32,304 nucleotides of DNA from DASYYE01 sp035946955 (lineage in GTDB: Bacteria; Actinomycetota; Actinomycetes; Streptosporangiales; Streptosporangiaceae): positions 1 through 32,304 of the forward strand of contig DASYYE010000150.1 in NCBI GenBank assembly GCA_035946955.1, written 5' to 3'. The notes under the pieces were generated by a model that had not been told where the DNA came from, made no database searches, and saw nothing but the letters and a program-made list of their open reading frames with translations. The position numbers and the translations under genes are program-made. Of the stretch, positions 15,352-23,503 are shown in pieces. Position 1 is the first letter of the stretch, and every line of letters begins with the position of its first letter.

Positions 15352-16014
15352 TCAGTCGCGGGTGATCGGCCCCAGCGCCTCGGGTGGCAGGTCTTCCACG
15401 TGCTCACGCTGCCAGGGCCGCTCCCACCCACCAAGGACCAGCATCTGCTCGACCAGCATCGCGGTGAACCCCCACACGAGCATCCCGTGCACCCGGAAAG
15501 CGGCACCGGTGAAACCTGACGGGTGCCGGACGGACAGCCGGTTCGCGGGGTCGGCCAGGTCTGCCAGGGCCACACGCGTTGCCGCCACGACCTCACCGTC
15601 AGGACTTGCCTGGACCTCCGTCGGCTGCCGCCACCAACCGATCACGGGAGTGACCCGGAAACCGGTAGGGGGGATGAACAGTTCCGGCAGGACCGCAAGG
15701 ACCTCCACCCCCGATGGGTCCACCCCCACCTCCTCCGCAGCCTCCCGGAGTGCGGCACCCACCGGCCCGGAGTCGGCGGGCTCGACCGCGCCACCGGGGA
15801 ATGCTGCCTGGCCGGCATGACGCCGCAGCCATGGGCTCCGCTGGGCGATCAGCAGGTCAGCCTGGCCCTCACTCTCGCCGAACAGGAGCAGGACCGCAGA
15901 GGGCCGGCCAACGTCGGCGGGAGGCCGCATCCGCGGCGGCACGCTGATCTGGGCCGCCTCGCGGGCCAGATCGGCGAGCCAGCCAGGGACGGTGGCGCCT
16001 GGGGCTGAGGTCAC
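15352..16014 (-). CDS. CoA pyrophosphatase-type Nudix hydrolase
   Basis: A 220-residue Nudix enzyme. The NuCoA signature is visible as LIAQRSPWLRRHAGQAAFPGG followed by the Nudix box ending ALREAAEEVGVD, with the REAAEEVG metal-binding Glu residues. Characterised relatives hydrolyse coenzyme A and its derivatives to phosphopantetheine and 3',5'-ADP. The start is GTG at 16014, overlapping the nth stop (GTGA), so translation is coupled to nth; the frame extends upstream inside nth but without family sequence. About 100 bp separates it from marP, which has its own promoter. Confidence 0.9.
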   Translation of the reverse strand: MTSAPGATVPGWLADLAREAAQISVPPRMRPPADVGRPSAVLLLFGESEGQADLLIAQRSPWLRRHAGQAAFPGGAVEPADSGPVGAALREAAEEVGVDPSGVEVLAVLPELFIPPTGFRVTPVIGWWRQPTEVQASPDGEVVAATRVALADLADPANRLSVRHPSGFTGAAFRVHGMLVWGFTAMLVEQMLVLGGWERPWQREHVEDLPPEALGPITRD

Positions 16015-16718
16015 GAGAACGGCCCGGTCTTGACCAGTTTGCGAGCGACCTCCGGGTCCACCGGGCCCTCTCCGAAGGACGGGCACAGCCGGGCGAGGCG
16101 GCAGGCCCCGCAGGCGGGCCGGCGAGCATGGCAGACCCGTCGCCCGTGCCAGATCAGGCGGTGCGAGAGCATGGTCCACTCCGAGCGGGGGAACAGCGAG
16201 CCCACCTCGGACTCCACCTTGTCCGGGTCGGTCTGGGTGGTCCACCCCAACCGGCGTGCCAGGCGGCCGAAGTGCGTGTCCACGGTCAGCCCGGGTACCC
16301 CGAAGGCGTTGCCGAGCACCACGTTCGCGGTCTTGCGGCCGACTCCGGGCAGCGTGACCAGATCCTTCAGCGTGCCGGGGACCTCGCCGCCATAGCGCTC
16401 GCACAGCGCCTGGCCCACGCCGATGATGCTGGCTGCCTTGGCCCGGAAGAAGCCGGTCGCATGGATGATCTTCTCGACGTCCTCCCGGTCGGCGGCGGCA
16501 TAGTCCGCTGCCGTCCGGTATCGCGCGAACAGCACCGGCGTGATCAGGTTGACCTGCCTGTCCGTGGACTGCGCCGACAGGATCGTGGCGACGAGGAGCT
16601 CCAGCGGGGAGGTGAAGTTCAGTTCGGTGTGCGCGTCGGGGTACTCGGCCGCGAGTTCGCGGTTGATGCGCCGGGCGCGGCGGACCAGTGCGATCCGCGT
16701 CTCAGGCTGCTGGGGCAC
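16011..16718 (-). CDS. nth: Endonuclease III (DNA glycosylase/AP lyase)
   Basis: A 235-residue base-excision repair enzyme that removes oxidised pyrimidines and cuts the abasic site. The helix-hairpin-helix LPGVGRKTANVVLG carries catalytic Lys129; catalytic Asp147 is in LTVDTHFGRLARRLG; the 4Fe-4S cluster ligands are Cys196, Cys203, Cys206 and Cys212 (C-x6-C-x2-C-x5-C). The start GTG at 16718 has no ribosome site; a TAGGCT box ends exactly 6 nt upstream, so the mRNA is likely leaderless. The TAG of that box is also the stop codon of comF. The gene overlaps the Nudix gene by 4 nt. Confidence 0.95.
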   Translation of the reverse strand: MPQQPETRIALVRRARRINRELAAEYPDAHTELNFTSPLELLVATILSAQSTDRQVNLITPVLFARYRTAADYAAADREDVEKIIHATGFFRAKAASIIGVGQALCERYGGEVPGTLKDLVTLPGVGRKTANVVLGNAFGVPGLTVDTHFGRLARRLGWTTQTDPDKVESEVGSLFPRSEWTMLSHRLIWHGRRVCHARRPACGACRLARLCPSFGEGPVDPEVARKLVKTGPFS

Positions 16719-16724
16719 CGTTCA

Positions 16725-16730
16725 AGCCTA
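16725..16730 (-). promoter_or_regulatory. Probable -10 box of leaderless nth, overlapping the comF stop codon
   Basis: TAGGCT on the minus strand, 6 nt before the nth GTG. Its first three bases are the TAG stop of comF, so the promoter is packed into the gene boundary. Confidence 0.55.
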
Positions 16731-17438
16731 TTGACCCGGTGGCGTCCTCGCGCTGGTGTGACGGCCGAGCACCACCACCGCCACCTGGCGTGCCCCTGCC
16801 CGCTTGAGAGCCAGTGCGGCGGACTGTGCGGTAGCGCCCGAGGTCCAGGTGTCGTCGAGCAGCAGCACACCCGCACCCGCCAGCGAGCACTGCGCAGCGA
16901 ACCTGTCCGGATCGAGCAGGCGTGCCCACGGGTCGCCGCCCGGGGAGGCAGCCAGCGACACCCACGGCAACGCCAGGCAGCCACGGACCAGGACGCGCAG
17001 AGGGTGCGGGCCGGGCCGCCCGCGCCCGCTCGGTACCACGCACGCGTGCGTCGGCCCTGGCATGCCCGCCCGCTGCCACACCACCGGGCCGTGGTCATGC
17101 AGGAACACCAGCAGCGATGTGAGCAGGGCGGTGCCCGCCTCGGCCGCGCCCTCCCGCGCTGACTTGTACACCCACAGGTCACGAGCGAGCTGACCCCCTT
17201 TGTGCGCGTAGGCGACGGGCGCGACCACGTCCGCGAGCATCCCCGCCCCGACCTCCTCATGCAGGCCACACTGGAAGCAGCGGGGATAACCAGGGCGCAC
17301 CGGACCGCAGCAGGACACACACTGCCGCTGGCCGTCCCAGGACGGCTCGAGCACAGTCATGTCCCTGCGGTGCAGCCACCCACGCAAGGTGTCCCACGGC
17401 GTGGTCGCGGGCTGGGCCCCCGCCGTGTCCGGTGGCAT
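16728..17438 (-). CDS. ComF family phosphoribosyltransferase-like protein
   Basis: A 236-residue ComF-type protein. An N-terminal cysteine-rich zinc-finger-like segment (CVSCCGPVRPGYPRCFQC) precedes a type-I phosphoribosyltransferase domain, whose PRPP loop reads VLLLDDTWTSGATAQSAALAL near the C-terminus. HKGGQLARDLWVYKSA corresponds to the conserved N-terminal YKG-like motif of the family. Homologues are linked to DNA uptake in competent bacteria, but many actinobacteria carry one without known competence; the role here is open. The start ATG at 17438 has TACGAT exactly 6 nt upstream and no ribosome site. The frame extends further up without conserved sequence. Confidence 0.87.
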   Translation of the reverse strand: MPPDTAGAQPATTPWDTLRGWLHRRDMTVLEPSWDGQRQCVSCCGPVRPGYPRCFQCGLHEEVGAGMLADVVAPVAYAHKGGQLARDLWVYKSAREGAAEAGTALLTSLLVFLHDHGPVVWQRAGMPGPTHACVVPSGRGRPGPHPLRVLVRGCLALPWVSLAASPGGDPWARLLDPDRFAAQCSLAGAGVLLLDDTWTSGATAQSAALALKRAGARQVAVVVLGRHTSARTPPGQ

Positions 17439-17444
17439 ACCGTG

Positions 17445-17450
17445 ATCGTA
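17445..17450 (-). promoter_or_regulatory. Probable -10 box for leaderless comF
   Basis: TACGAT on the minus strand ends 6 nt before the ATG at 17438; there is no Shine-Dalgarno sequence. Confidence 0.5.
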
Positions 17451-17664
17451 GGGACGGACGCCGACAGCCCGGTGGAAACCCGGACCGCAGGACCGGCAAC
17501 ACAAACGGCCTCCACTGTGGGCTTGGCTATGCTTGCCCAGGGCTACCCGGGGGAGTCGGCCCACCGTGAGCCGCCGGGGCAGCCAGCGTCACGCAAGGTC
17601 AGGGTCTTCGGCTGTCGGTACGGCCGCGTGGACGGAGCCACCCAGCGCGGCGGGATGAGGTTCG

Positions 17665-19284
17665 ATGGGAATGCCTTCGACCGGGACCGGGGAGAGAAGC
17701 CCCTCCCTGGGCCGGCCAACCGCCCAGCAGGGGACTCCGGACCGGCCTGCGGCGCGGGCCTGGCACCGCCTGCGGTGCGTGGTGGGGTCATGGCGGGACT
17801 GGGCGGCCATGGCGCGGGAGCACTGGCTGCTCACCGCGTTCCTCGCGGTCGGCCTGGTGCTGCGGGTGCTCACCCAGGTCGCCTACCAGCCAGCAATCCT
17901 CTACATCGACTCGATCAAGTACCTGCTGGGTGACTACCCGGGCAACGACCCGCCTGGCTACAACTTCGCGCTCAAGCCGATCCTGCTCGCGGGCAACCTC
18001 GGCGTGGTCGCGGCACTCCAGCACCTGCTGGGCCTGGCCATGGCCGTCACGCTGTACGCGGTGCTGCTGCGGCGCGGCTCGCCACGGTGGCTGGCCGCGC
18101 TGGCCGTGGCCCCGGTCCTGCTCGACGGCTACCAGCTCCAGATCGAGCAGAACATCATGCCCGATGTTATGTTCGAGACCCTCATCGTCGCCGGGCTGGC
18201 GTTCCTCCTCTGGGACACGCGCCCACGCCTGGGGCTGACGGCAGCCGGCGGGTTCGCACTGGGCTCCTCGGCCACCGCACGCCAGATCGGGGAGATCTTC
18301 ATCGTCCCGGCGCTGCTGTTCGTGCTGGTCACGGTAACAGGCGGCTGGCGTCTGCGGCTCAAGCACGCCGCCACACTGTGCGTGGCATTCGCGGTCCCGG
18401 TGCTGTTGGCGAGCTATGTCAACTATGTAGGAATTTCACCGCACCGCTTCTCTCATTTCTCGCTTGCGCCGTACGCGTCGGGGTCGGTCTACGGCCGGGC
18501 GGCGGCGGCTGCTGACTGCGCCACCCTGGTCCTGCCGTCCTACGAACGCCCGCTGTGCCCGACGCCGTGGCAGCAGCACCAGGGCCCGGACTGGCTCGAC
18601 CACATGGCGGGGTCGCCGGTGAAGAAGTTCACGAGTTCGGGGCACATGGGGAGCGTCTTCGCCCGCCACGTGCTGGAGCAGCAGCCATTGCGGGTCGCGG
18701 CGGCAATCGCCAAGTCAGCGCTCACGCTGTTCGCAGTGGACCGGAACACCAGCCCTGGGGACACCCCCATCGCCCGGTGGCAGTTCCAGGATTCCTTCAT
18801 CCAGTACCCGCCCTATGTCACGGTGCAGCACGGGACGATCGTCTTCGGCGAGTTCAGCAGGCACGAGCAGCCGGTGACCACCGGGACCGGGGCACAGTTC
18901 GGTTCGGCCAGTCCCACGGTCCTCAGGCCGCTGGCGTCGTTCCTGCGTGCCTACCAGCTCGGCGGGGGTTACACGCCGGGGCCGTTGCTCGCGTTCGCTG
19001 CCATCGCCGGGCTCATCGGCACGGCACTCGCCATCCGGCGCCGCAGGCCCGCTGCTGAACGTGTGACTTCCCAGGCGTGCCTGCTCTTCTCCACCTGTGC
19101 CGTGGCTGTCCTCCTCGCCTCTGACTTCTTCGAATTCAGCTGGCGCTACCAGCTCCCCGCCCTGGTCACACTTCCGCCCGCCGCCGCGCTGGCCATCACC
19201 CTCGTGGTGCGCATGCGTGGCAGCCAGCCCTCCCGTGGGTCGGCCAGCTACGGGTCAGCGGACGGCGAGCCCGCAGCGCAATGA
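17665..19284 (+). CDS. Polytopic membrane protein, GT-C glycosyltransferase-like (paralogue 1)
   Basis: A 539-residue protein with about 10 hydrophobic segments. The core begins at MAREHWLLTAFLAVGLVLRV (about residue 49). The first outside loop has the acidic motif LYIDSIKYL, followed by a large extracytoplasmic region (about 250-390) and C-terminal membrane helices. Size and layout suggest lipid-linked-sugar glycosyltransferases of the GT-C fold, but this is inference only. The start ATG at 17665 has GATGAGG about 4 nt upstream; the internal ATG at the MAREHW core (17809) is an alternative, since the paralogue is shorter there. A TATGCT box at 17528 may be the promoter. It is 4 bp from a close paralogue downstream. 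Confidence 0.75.
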   Translation: MGMPSTGTGERSPSLGRPTAQQGTPDRPAARAWHRLRCVVGSWRDWAAMAREHWLLTAFLAVGLVLRVLTQVAYQPAILYIDSIKYLLGDYPGNDPPGYNFALKPILLAGNLGVVAALQHLLGLAMAVTLYAVLLRRGSPRWLAALAVAPVLLDGYQLQIEQNIMPDVMFETLIVAGLAFLLWDTRPRLGLTAAGGFALGSSATARQIGEIFIVPALLFVLVTVTGGWRLRLKHAATLCVAFAVPVLLASYVNYVGISPHRFSHFSLAPYASGSVYGRAAAAADCATLVLPSYERPLCPTPWQQHQGPDWLDHMAGSPVKKFTSSGHMGSVFARHVLEQQPLRVAAAIAKSALTLFAVDRNTSPGDTPIARWQFQDSFIQYPPYVTVQHGTIVFGEFSRHEQPVTTGTGAQFGSASPTVLRPLASFLRAYQLGGGYTPGPLLAFAAIAGLIGTALAIRRRRPAAERVTSQACLLFSTCAVAVLLASDFFEFSWRYQLPALVTLPPAAALAITLVVRMRGSQPSRGSASYGSADGEPAAQ

Positions 19285-19288
19285 GGCC

Positions 19289-20998
19289 ATGAGACCTGGG
19301 CAGGTGATGGGGTCCGTGCCCGGCATGGCGCGGCGTCACTGGCTGCTGACCGCGCTGCTGGGCGCCGGGCTGGTGCTGCGGGTGCTCACCCAGGTCGCCT
19401 ACAGGCCCGCGCTGATCTATATCGACAGCCTCAAGTACCTGTACAGCACGGGCGGCGCGGACCCCGTCGGCTACTGGGGCCTGCTCAAGCCGCTGCTGTG
19501 GGCCGGCAACCTGGACCTGGTCGCGGCCGTGCAGCATGTGCTCGGCCTGGCCATGGCCGTCACGCTGTACGTGGTCCTGGTACGGCGCGGCTCGCCACGG
19601 TGGCTGGCCGCGCTGGCGGTCGCGCCGGTCCTGCTCGACGGCTACCAGCTCCAGATGGAGCAGACCGTAATGCCGGACGTCATGTTCGAGGCTCTGCTGG
19701 TCGCTGGCGTGGCGGTGCTGACCTGGCACGAACGGCCCCGGCCCTGGCTGGTTGCCGCGGGCGGGCTCATCCTGGGGGCCAGCGCCACGGTCCGCCAGGT
19801 CGGGGAGGTGCTGATCGTGCCAGCCCTGGCCTACGTGCTGGTCGCCGCGGCTGGCTGGGGCGGGCGGCTGCGGCAGGCCGGTGTGGTGGCAGTCGCGTTC
19901 GTCCTGCCCATCCTGGGCTACATGACGGTGTCAGCGGCGCTCACCGGGCACTTCTGGCTCTCCTATGCGGGCGGCGACGAACTGTATGGGCGGCTGGTGC
20001 TGGCCACCGGCTGCGGCCACATGCCGCTGCCCGCCGGCGAACGGCTGCTGTGCCCGAGCCGAGCGGCAGCGGCCCACTTCGGGGTCGACGGGCTCGACCA
20101 CAACCCCTACTCCCCCCTGTGGGTGTACAAGCACAGCGATACGCCGCCGCCGGGCATGACCTCCGCGCAGGTGGTGTCGGACTTCAACCACCGGCTGCTG
20201 TCCGGCGACCCGGTGGGCGTGGCCTTGGCGGTCGGGCGGTCGGCGCTGACGCTGTTCTCGCTGGACCGCAGCAACAGCCCCGGTGACACCCCTGTCTCGC
20301 GCTGGCAGTTCCAGCGCGGCTACCCCTTCTACCCGGAGACTCTGTACTCGTCCAAAGTCACCCCGGTGGTAGTCGAGCGGATCGGCCAGCAGTTCGGCGG
20401 CGGCAACCCCACGGTCCTCAGGCCGCTGGCGTCCTTCCTGCGCGCCTACCAGCTCGACGGTGGCTACACGCCGGGACCGCTGCTCGCGTTCGCCGCCCTC
20501 GCCGGGCTGGCCGGCAGCCTCGCGGTAGTGCGCCGCCGGCTGGCCCCGACGGACCTCGCGGCAGCCCAGGTGTGCCTGCTCCTGTTCACCTCGGGTGTCG
20601 CGGTCCTGCTCGCCTCTGACGTCTTCGAGTTCAGCTGGCGCTACCAGTTGCCCGCGCTGGTCACACTGCCGCCCGCCGCCGCGCTGGCGGTCAGTCTCGT
20701 GCTAGGCCGGCTGTCCGGCCGGCAGGCGGTGGCCGCGGTCCCGTCAGCGGCGGCGGACGATGGGATGCAGCCCGCCGACACCAAACCCGGTGCCGGACAC
20801 GACGATCACGGCGGTGATGGGGACCAGGATCGCAATAGGCACCAAGACGGCCGCGTTCTCGACGAGCGCAGCCCCGATGGCGGCGCCCGCGATGATGGCC
20901 GCCAGCGCGCCGAGACTGCGGCTGAACCCCTCGGGCCTGCCGCCGGTCGCGAGCCCGGCCAGCACTCCCGTGAGGGTACTGGTCAGGTACGTGGATGA
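19289..20998 (+). CDS. Polytopic membrane protein, GT-C glycosyltransferase-like (paralogue 2, long tail)
   Basis: Closely related to the preceding gene along its whole core: MARRHWLLTALLGAGLVLRV, IYIDSLKYLY, GSPRWLAALAVAPVLLDGYQ, PTVLRPLASFLRAYQL and FEFSWRYQLPALVTLPPAAA. It starts 4 bp after its neighbour's stop (ATG 19289; ATG 19307 also possible). The frame does not stop where paralogue 1 does. It runs about 85 residues further through a polar Gly/Asp/Arg-rich tail that lies entirely antisense to the DUF1275 gene, giving a 255-bp convergent overlap. The tail looks non-native, as if the original stop had been lost; the true end is otherwise as read. The function is unproven, as for paralogue 1. 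Confidence 0.72.
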   Translation: MRPGQVMGSVPGMARRHWLLTALLGAGLVLRVLTQVAYRPALIYIDSLKYLYSTGGADPVGYWGLLKPLLWAGNLDLVAAVQHVLGLAMAVTLYVVLVRRGSPRWLAALAVAPVLLDGYQLQMEQTVMPDVMFEALLVAGVAVLTWHERPRPWLVAAGGLILGASATVRQVGEVLIVPALAYVLVAAAGWGGRLRQAGVVAVAFVLPILGYMTVSAALTGHFWLSYAGGDELYGRLVLATGCGHMPLPAGERLLCPSRAAAAHFGVDGLDHNPYSPLWVYKHSDTPPPGMTSAQVVSDFNHRLLSGDPVGVALAVGRSALTLFSLDRSNSPGDTPVSRWQFQRGYPFYPETLYSSKVTPVVVERIGQQFGGGNPTVLRPLASFLRAYQLDGGYTPGPLLAFAALAGLAGSLAVVRRRLAPTDLAAAQVCLLLFTSGVAVLLASDVFEFSWRYQLPALVTLPPAAALAVSLVLGRLSGRQAVAAVPSAAADDGMQPADTKPGAGHDDHGGDGDQDRNRHQDGRVLDERSPDGGARDDGRQRAETAAEPLGPAAGREPGQHSREGTGQVRG

Positions 20999-21466
20999 CA
21001 TCTGGCCGAGCCGGCGCACGGCCACCGACTGCATGCCCATCGCGCCCGCGAGCATGAGCACCAGGACGACCTGGAGGCCGCCGACCGGGTGGCCGCCCAC
21101 GGTCTCCCAGACCACGGTGAACACCACGAGGAGCGCTGTCTCGGCCATGAGGGTGTGGGTGACCGCCAGCGGCCACGCCCCTGGGCCACGCGTGGACCGG
21201 GCGGTGATTGGCGCGCCAGCCATCACCCCGGCCGAGTAGCCAACCAGCGCCACGCCCGCACGGGCCGCGAGCGCGGAGCCGCCGACCCCCACCGCGATAC
21301 CCAGCAGCGCCAAGTCGCCCGTGACCACGCTGCTGAACACCTTCCCGAGGGCGAGGAAGGACGTGGCGTCTACCGCGCCCGTGGTTATGGTCAGGAGCAC
21401 CACGAGGGTGTCCCGCACCTTGGGGTGGTGTCGGTCCGGGCGCTCCCCGTCCCCGTCATCCGGCAT
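20744..21466 (-). CDS. DUF1275 (YoaK family) membrane protein
   Basis: A 240-residue membrane protein with about six helices. The family motif is TTGAVDATSFLALGKVFSSVVTGDLALLG near the N-terminus, and the central MGMQSVAVRRLG...TYLTSTLTGVLAGLA segment is also typical. Members are putative transporters of unknown substrate. The start ATG at 21466 is supported by a TACCTT box 7 nt upstream with no ribosome site. It is divergent from the luciferase-like gene, with only 49 bp between the two starts, and its last 255 bp overlap the antisense tail of the membrane protein gene ending at 20998. Confidence 0.88.
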   Translation of the reverse strand: MPDDGDGERPDRHHPKVRDTLVVLLTITTGAVDATSFLALGKVFSSVVTGDLALLGIAVGVGGSALAARAGVALVGYSAGVMAGAPITARSTRGPGAWPLAVTHTLMAETALLVVFTVVWETVGGHPVGGLQVVLVLMLAGAMGMQSVAVRRLGQMSSTYLTSTLTGVLAGLATGGRPEGFSRSLGALAAIIAGAAIGAALVENAAVLVPIAILVPITAVIVVSGTGFGVGGLHPIVRRR

Positions 21467-21473
21467 GGCGTAC

Positions 21474-21479
21474 AAGGTA
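21474..21479 (-). promoter_or_regulatory. Probable -10 box for the DUF1275 gene
   Basis: TACCTT on the minus strand, 7 nt before the ATG at 21466. It lies back-to-back with the opposite promoter at 21504 within a 49-bp divergent gap. Confidence 0.4.
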
Positions 21480-21503
21480 GTACGCGATGTCGGCGGCCCC
21501 TGG

Positions 21504-21509
21504 TAGGAC
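21504..21509 (+). promoter_or_regulatory. -10-like box for the leaderless luciferase-like gene
   Basis: TAGGAC ends exactly 6 nt before the ATG at 21516. Its last base deviates from TANNNT. There is no ribosome site. Confidence 0.4.
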
Positions 21510-21515
21510 CGAACC

Positions 21516-22352
21516 ATGACGATGCGGTTTGGTGTGGTCCTGCCGGGCGGCAGCGCCACCGAACAGTTCGAGCAGTCCCTGCAGGCCGAAGGCGCCGGGT
21601 GGGATGGCGTGTTCGTATGGGAGGCGGCCTACGGGGTCGACGCGTGGACCCTGCTCGCCGCCATCGCGGCCCGGACGAGCCGTATCAGGCTCGGCACGAT
21701 GCTCACCCCGCTCCCCTGGCGGCGCCCATGGAAGGTGGCCAGCCAGGTGGCCACACTCGACCAGCTGTCCGGCGGGCGGGCGATCCTCGCGGTCGGGGTG
21801 GGGGCAGTGGAGACCGAGCTGCCCGACACCGGGGAGGTCACGGACCTGCGCGGGCGGGCTGACCGGCTCGATGAGGGGATCGACCTGATCAAGACCCTGT
21901 GGGGCGGTGGCACGAGCTACCACGGGCAGCACTACCGCTACGAGTGCGACCGTGACGACCTGGTCCGGGCAGGTAAGCCGGTGCAGGACCCGATCCCGCT
22001 GTGGGTGGTGGGGGTATGGCCCAGACCCAAGTCGCTGCGCCGGACCCTGCGCTGTGACGGGATGATCGCCCAGTACCAGCTGGACGGGGAGCCCGGCCCG
22101 GCCGACGCCAAGGCGGTGCGGGAGTGGCTGACGGACCACGGCGCCAAGCCCGGTATGGACCTGACCACCGAAGGTGAGACACCAGCCAGCGACCCAGCGA
22201 AGGCGGCAGCCGAGGTCCTGCCCTGGGCGGAGGCTGGCTGCACCTGGTGGCTGGAGACCCGCTGGGGGATGCCCAGCGAGGCCATGGGAGACATCGGGAT
22301 CCGCATCGCCGCAGGCCCACCCGCCCTTCCCCGTCGGCCAGACAGCGCCTGA
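21516..22352 (+). CDS. LLM class flavin (F420 or FMN)-dependent oxidoreductase
   Basis: A 278-residue bacterial luciferase-like TIM-barrel protein. Typical elements are MRFGVVLPGG at the start, GWDGVFVWEAAYGVDAWTLLAAIAARTSRIRLGTMLTPLPWRRPWKVASQVATLDQLSGGR (about 29-89), and AILAVGVGA. The RLGTMLTP...WKVASQVATLDQLSGGR region is the signature of the family, which in actinobacteria is largely F420-dependent. Neither cofactor nor substrate can be read from the sequence. It is monocistronic. The 3' side leads directly into the transposon-scarred region. Confidence 0.88.
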   Translation: MTMRFGVVLPGGSATEQFEQSLQAEGAGWDGVFVWEAAYGVDAWTLLAAIAARTSRIRLGTMLTPLPWRRPWKVASQVATLDQLSGGRAILAVGVGAVETELPDTGEVTDLRGRADRLDEGIDLIKTLWGGGTSYHGQHYRYECDRDDLVRAGKPVQDPIPLWVVGVWPRPKSLRRTLRCDGMIAQYQLDGEPGPADAKAVREWLTDHGAKPGMDLTTEGETPASDPAKAAAEVLPWAEAGCTWWLETRWGMPSEAMGDIGIRIAAGPPALPRRPDSA

Positions 22353-22421
22353 CCGGGCTTCGGGCGGTCCGCGATGCCATTAGATTCGTGGGTCGCCGGG
22401 CGCCAGCACCAGGGGAATGCG

Positions 22422-22534
22422 TCCGACATCGGCTATGGCGACAACGCCCTGTTCCGCCAGGGGCTGACCGCGCAGGCTGGCGGTACGTGGTCGCGGTCAA
22501 AGGCAGCCCCCGCGCGCACCCGGCCCTTCCATGA
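22422..22534 (+). pseudogene. Transposase fragment (IS701-like), frameshifted
   Basis: DIGYGDNALFRQGLTAQ continues in a shifted frame as WRYVVAVKGSPRAHPALP. Together these resemble the AGYGD...FRxGL...YVVxVKGxxSAHP region of IS701-type DDE transposases. Only about 37 codons survive, with a frameshift near 22474 and a stop inside the adjacent palindrome, so this is a relic. Its end abuts the palindrome at 22526. The family call is from recall of motif order and is not firm. Confidence 0.55.
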
Positions 22535-22586
22535 TCATGTAGGAATTTCAGTCATAGTGACTGAAATTCCTACATGATCATGGAAG
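22526..22586. repeat. 61-bp near-perfect palindrome (29-bp arms, 3-bp centre)
   Basis: The left arm 22526-22554 and right arm 22558-22586 are exact reverse complements around TAG. The outer arm begins CTTCCATGATCATG and the inner end is TTTCAGTCA. The AT content is far above its surroundings. A degenerate copy lies at 23921-23980. This form suggests a miniature inverted-repeat element made from two transposon ends, next to a transposase relic. No target-site duplication is apparent. Confidence 0.9.
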
Positions 22587-22747
22587 CCACTAGCCCTTCT
22601 GCCCGCTCTTCCCTCAAACGCGCGAAACCCGGCCCACCCACCGTCCGGAAGGCTGCCGGGTTCACTTCGCTGGGCTACTGCGCAGCGCAGTACTGATGAT
22701 AGGGGCCGAGGCGCGCCGCAGTCAGGGCGCGGGGTAGCCAGACTGCG

Positions 22748-23503
22748 CTAGGAGGCTTTGCGGGGTTCGGCGGGGCGCTCGATCAGGCCGTAGTCGATGG
22801 CCTGTTCGACGGTGAGGAAACGTTCGCGTTCGGCGTCGGCGCGGACCTCCTCGATCTCGCGGCCGGCGGTCTCCGCGAGCCGGGCGAACAATGCCGCCAG
22901 CATGGTGCGGACCTGCTCCTCCTCGGAGGCCACCGCGGTGGTAGTGCCCTCAAAGCTCATGCGCGGCTCACTCAGCACCAGGACCGCGTTCGGGTAGGCG
23001 TAGCGGTGTGTGGCCGCCGCCAGGACGCCCAGGGCGGGCCCCCGGATGCGGCCGCCGACGTAGGCGGACACCGGGACGCGCAGGATGTCGAGCACCCCCA
23101 TCACAGTCGCGGCCGCCCCCAGGTCGGCTTCCAGGTTGTGCAGTTCCAGGCGGATCGGGTCGGTGCCCTCGGCATCCAGGGTGAGCAACTGGGCGCACAG
23201 GCTGGTGGCCGCCTCGTTGTCCAGGTTCCCGGCCACCATCACGATGCGGTGCTCCAGCAGCCGGTTGTACACCTTGTCCGGCCAGCCGACCGGGTCCAGC
23301 CATACCCGGGTGGGCTGGAACGCAGGGTTGCGCCGACCGGGCGCCGGGGGCATCGGCGTGTACCCGGGAGGCAGCGGGCGCCCTGGTGTCTCAGGGCGGC
23401 CAGGAGGCTGGAGCGGGCCGCGTCGCGGAGGGGTGGCCGCGCTGACGGCCTGCTGTGCGCCCTGCGCACCGGCCCGCACCGTGTCAGTCCGCTTGGGGGT
23501 CAT
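22748..23503 (-). CDS. ClpP-like protein lacking catalytic Ser and His (pseudo-protease)
   Basis: A 251-residue protein with a Pro-rich N-terminal extension (about 1-62) followed by a ClpP/crotonase-like domain. The core aligns with ClpP: RIVMVAGNLDNEAATSLCAQLLTLDAEG, PIRLELHN, the C-terminal ERERFLTVEQAIDYGLIERP. The Ser loop of ClpP (ASMGA) is IRGPA here (Arg154 at the Ser position), and the His of MIHQP is Ser178 (LVLSEP). Only the Asp equivalent (Asp223) seems kept. It should therefore not cleave peptides by the ClpP mechanism; a structural, binding or hetero-oligomer role is possible. It starts at ATG 23503, with AGGAGG 11 nt upstream, overlapping the XRE gene by 20 nt. Confidence 0.85.
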   Translation of the reverse strand: MTPKRTDTVRAGAQGAQQAVSAATPPRRGPLQPPGRPETPGRPLPPGYTPMPPAPGRRNPAFQPTRVWLDPVGWPDKVYNRLLEHRIVMVAGNLDNEAATSLCAQLLTLDAEGTDPIRLELHNLEADLGAAATVMGVLDILRVPVSAYVGGRIRGPALGVLAAATHRYAYPNAVLVLSEPRMSFEGTTTAVASEEEQVRTMLAALFARLAETAGREIEEVRADAERERFLTVEQAIDYGLIERPAEPRKAS

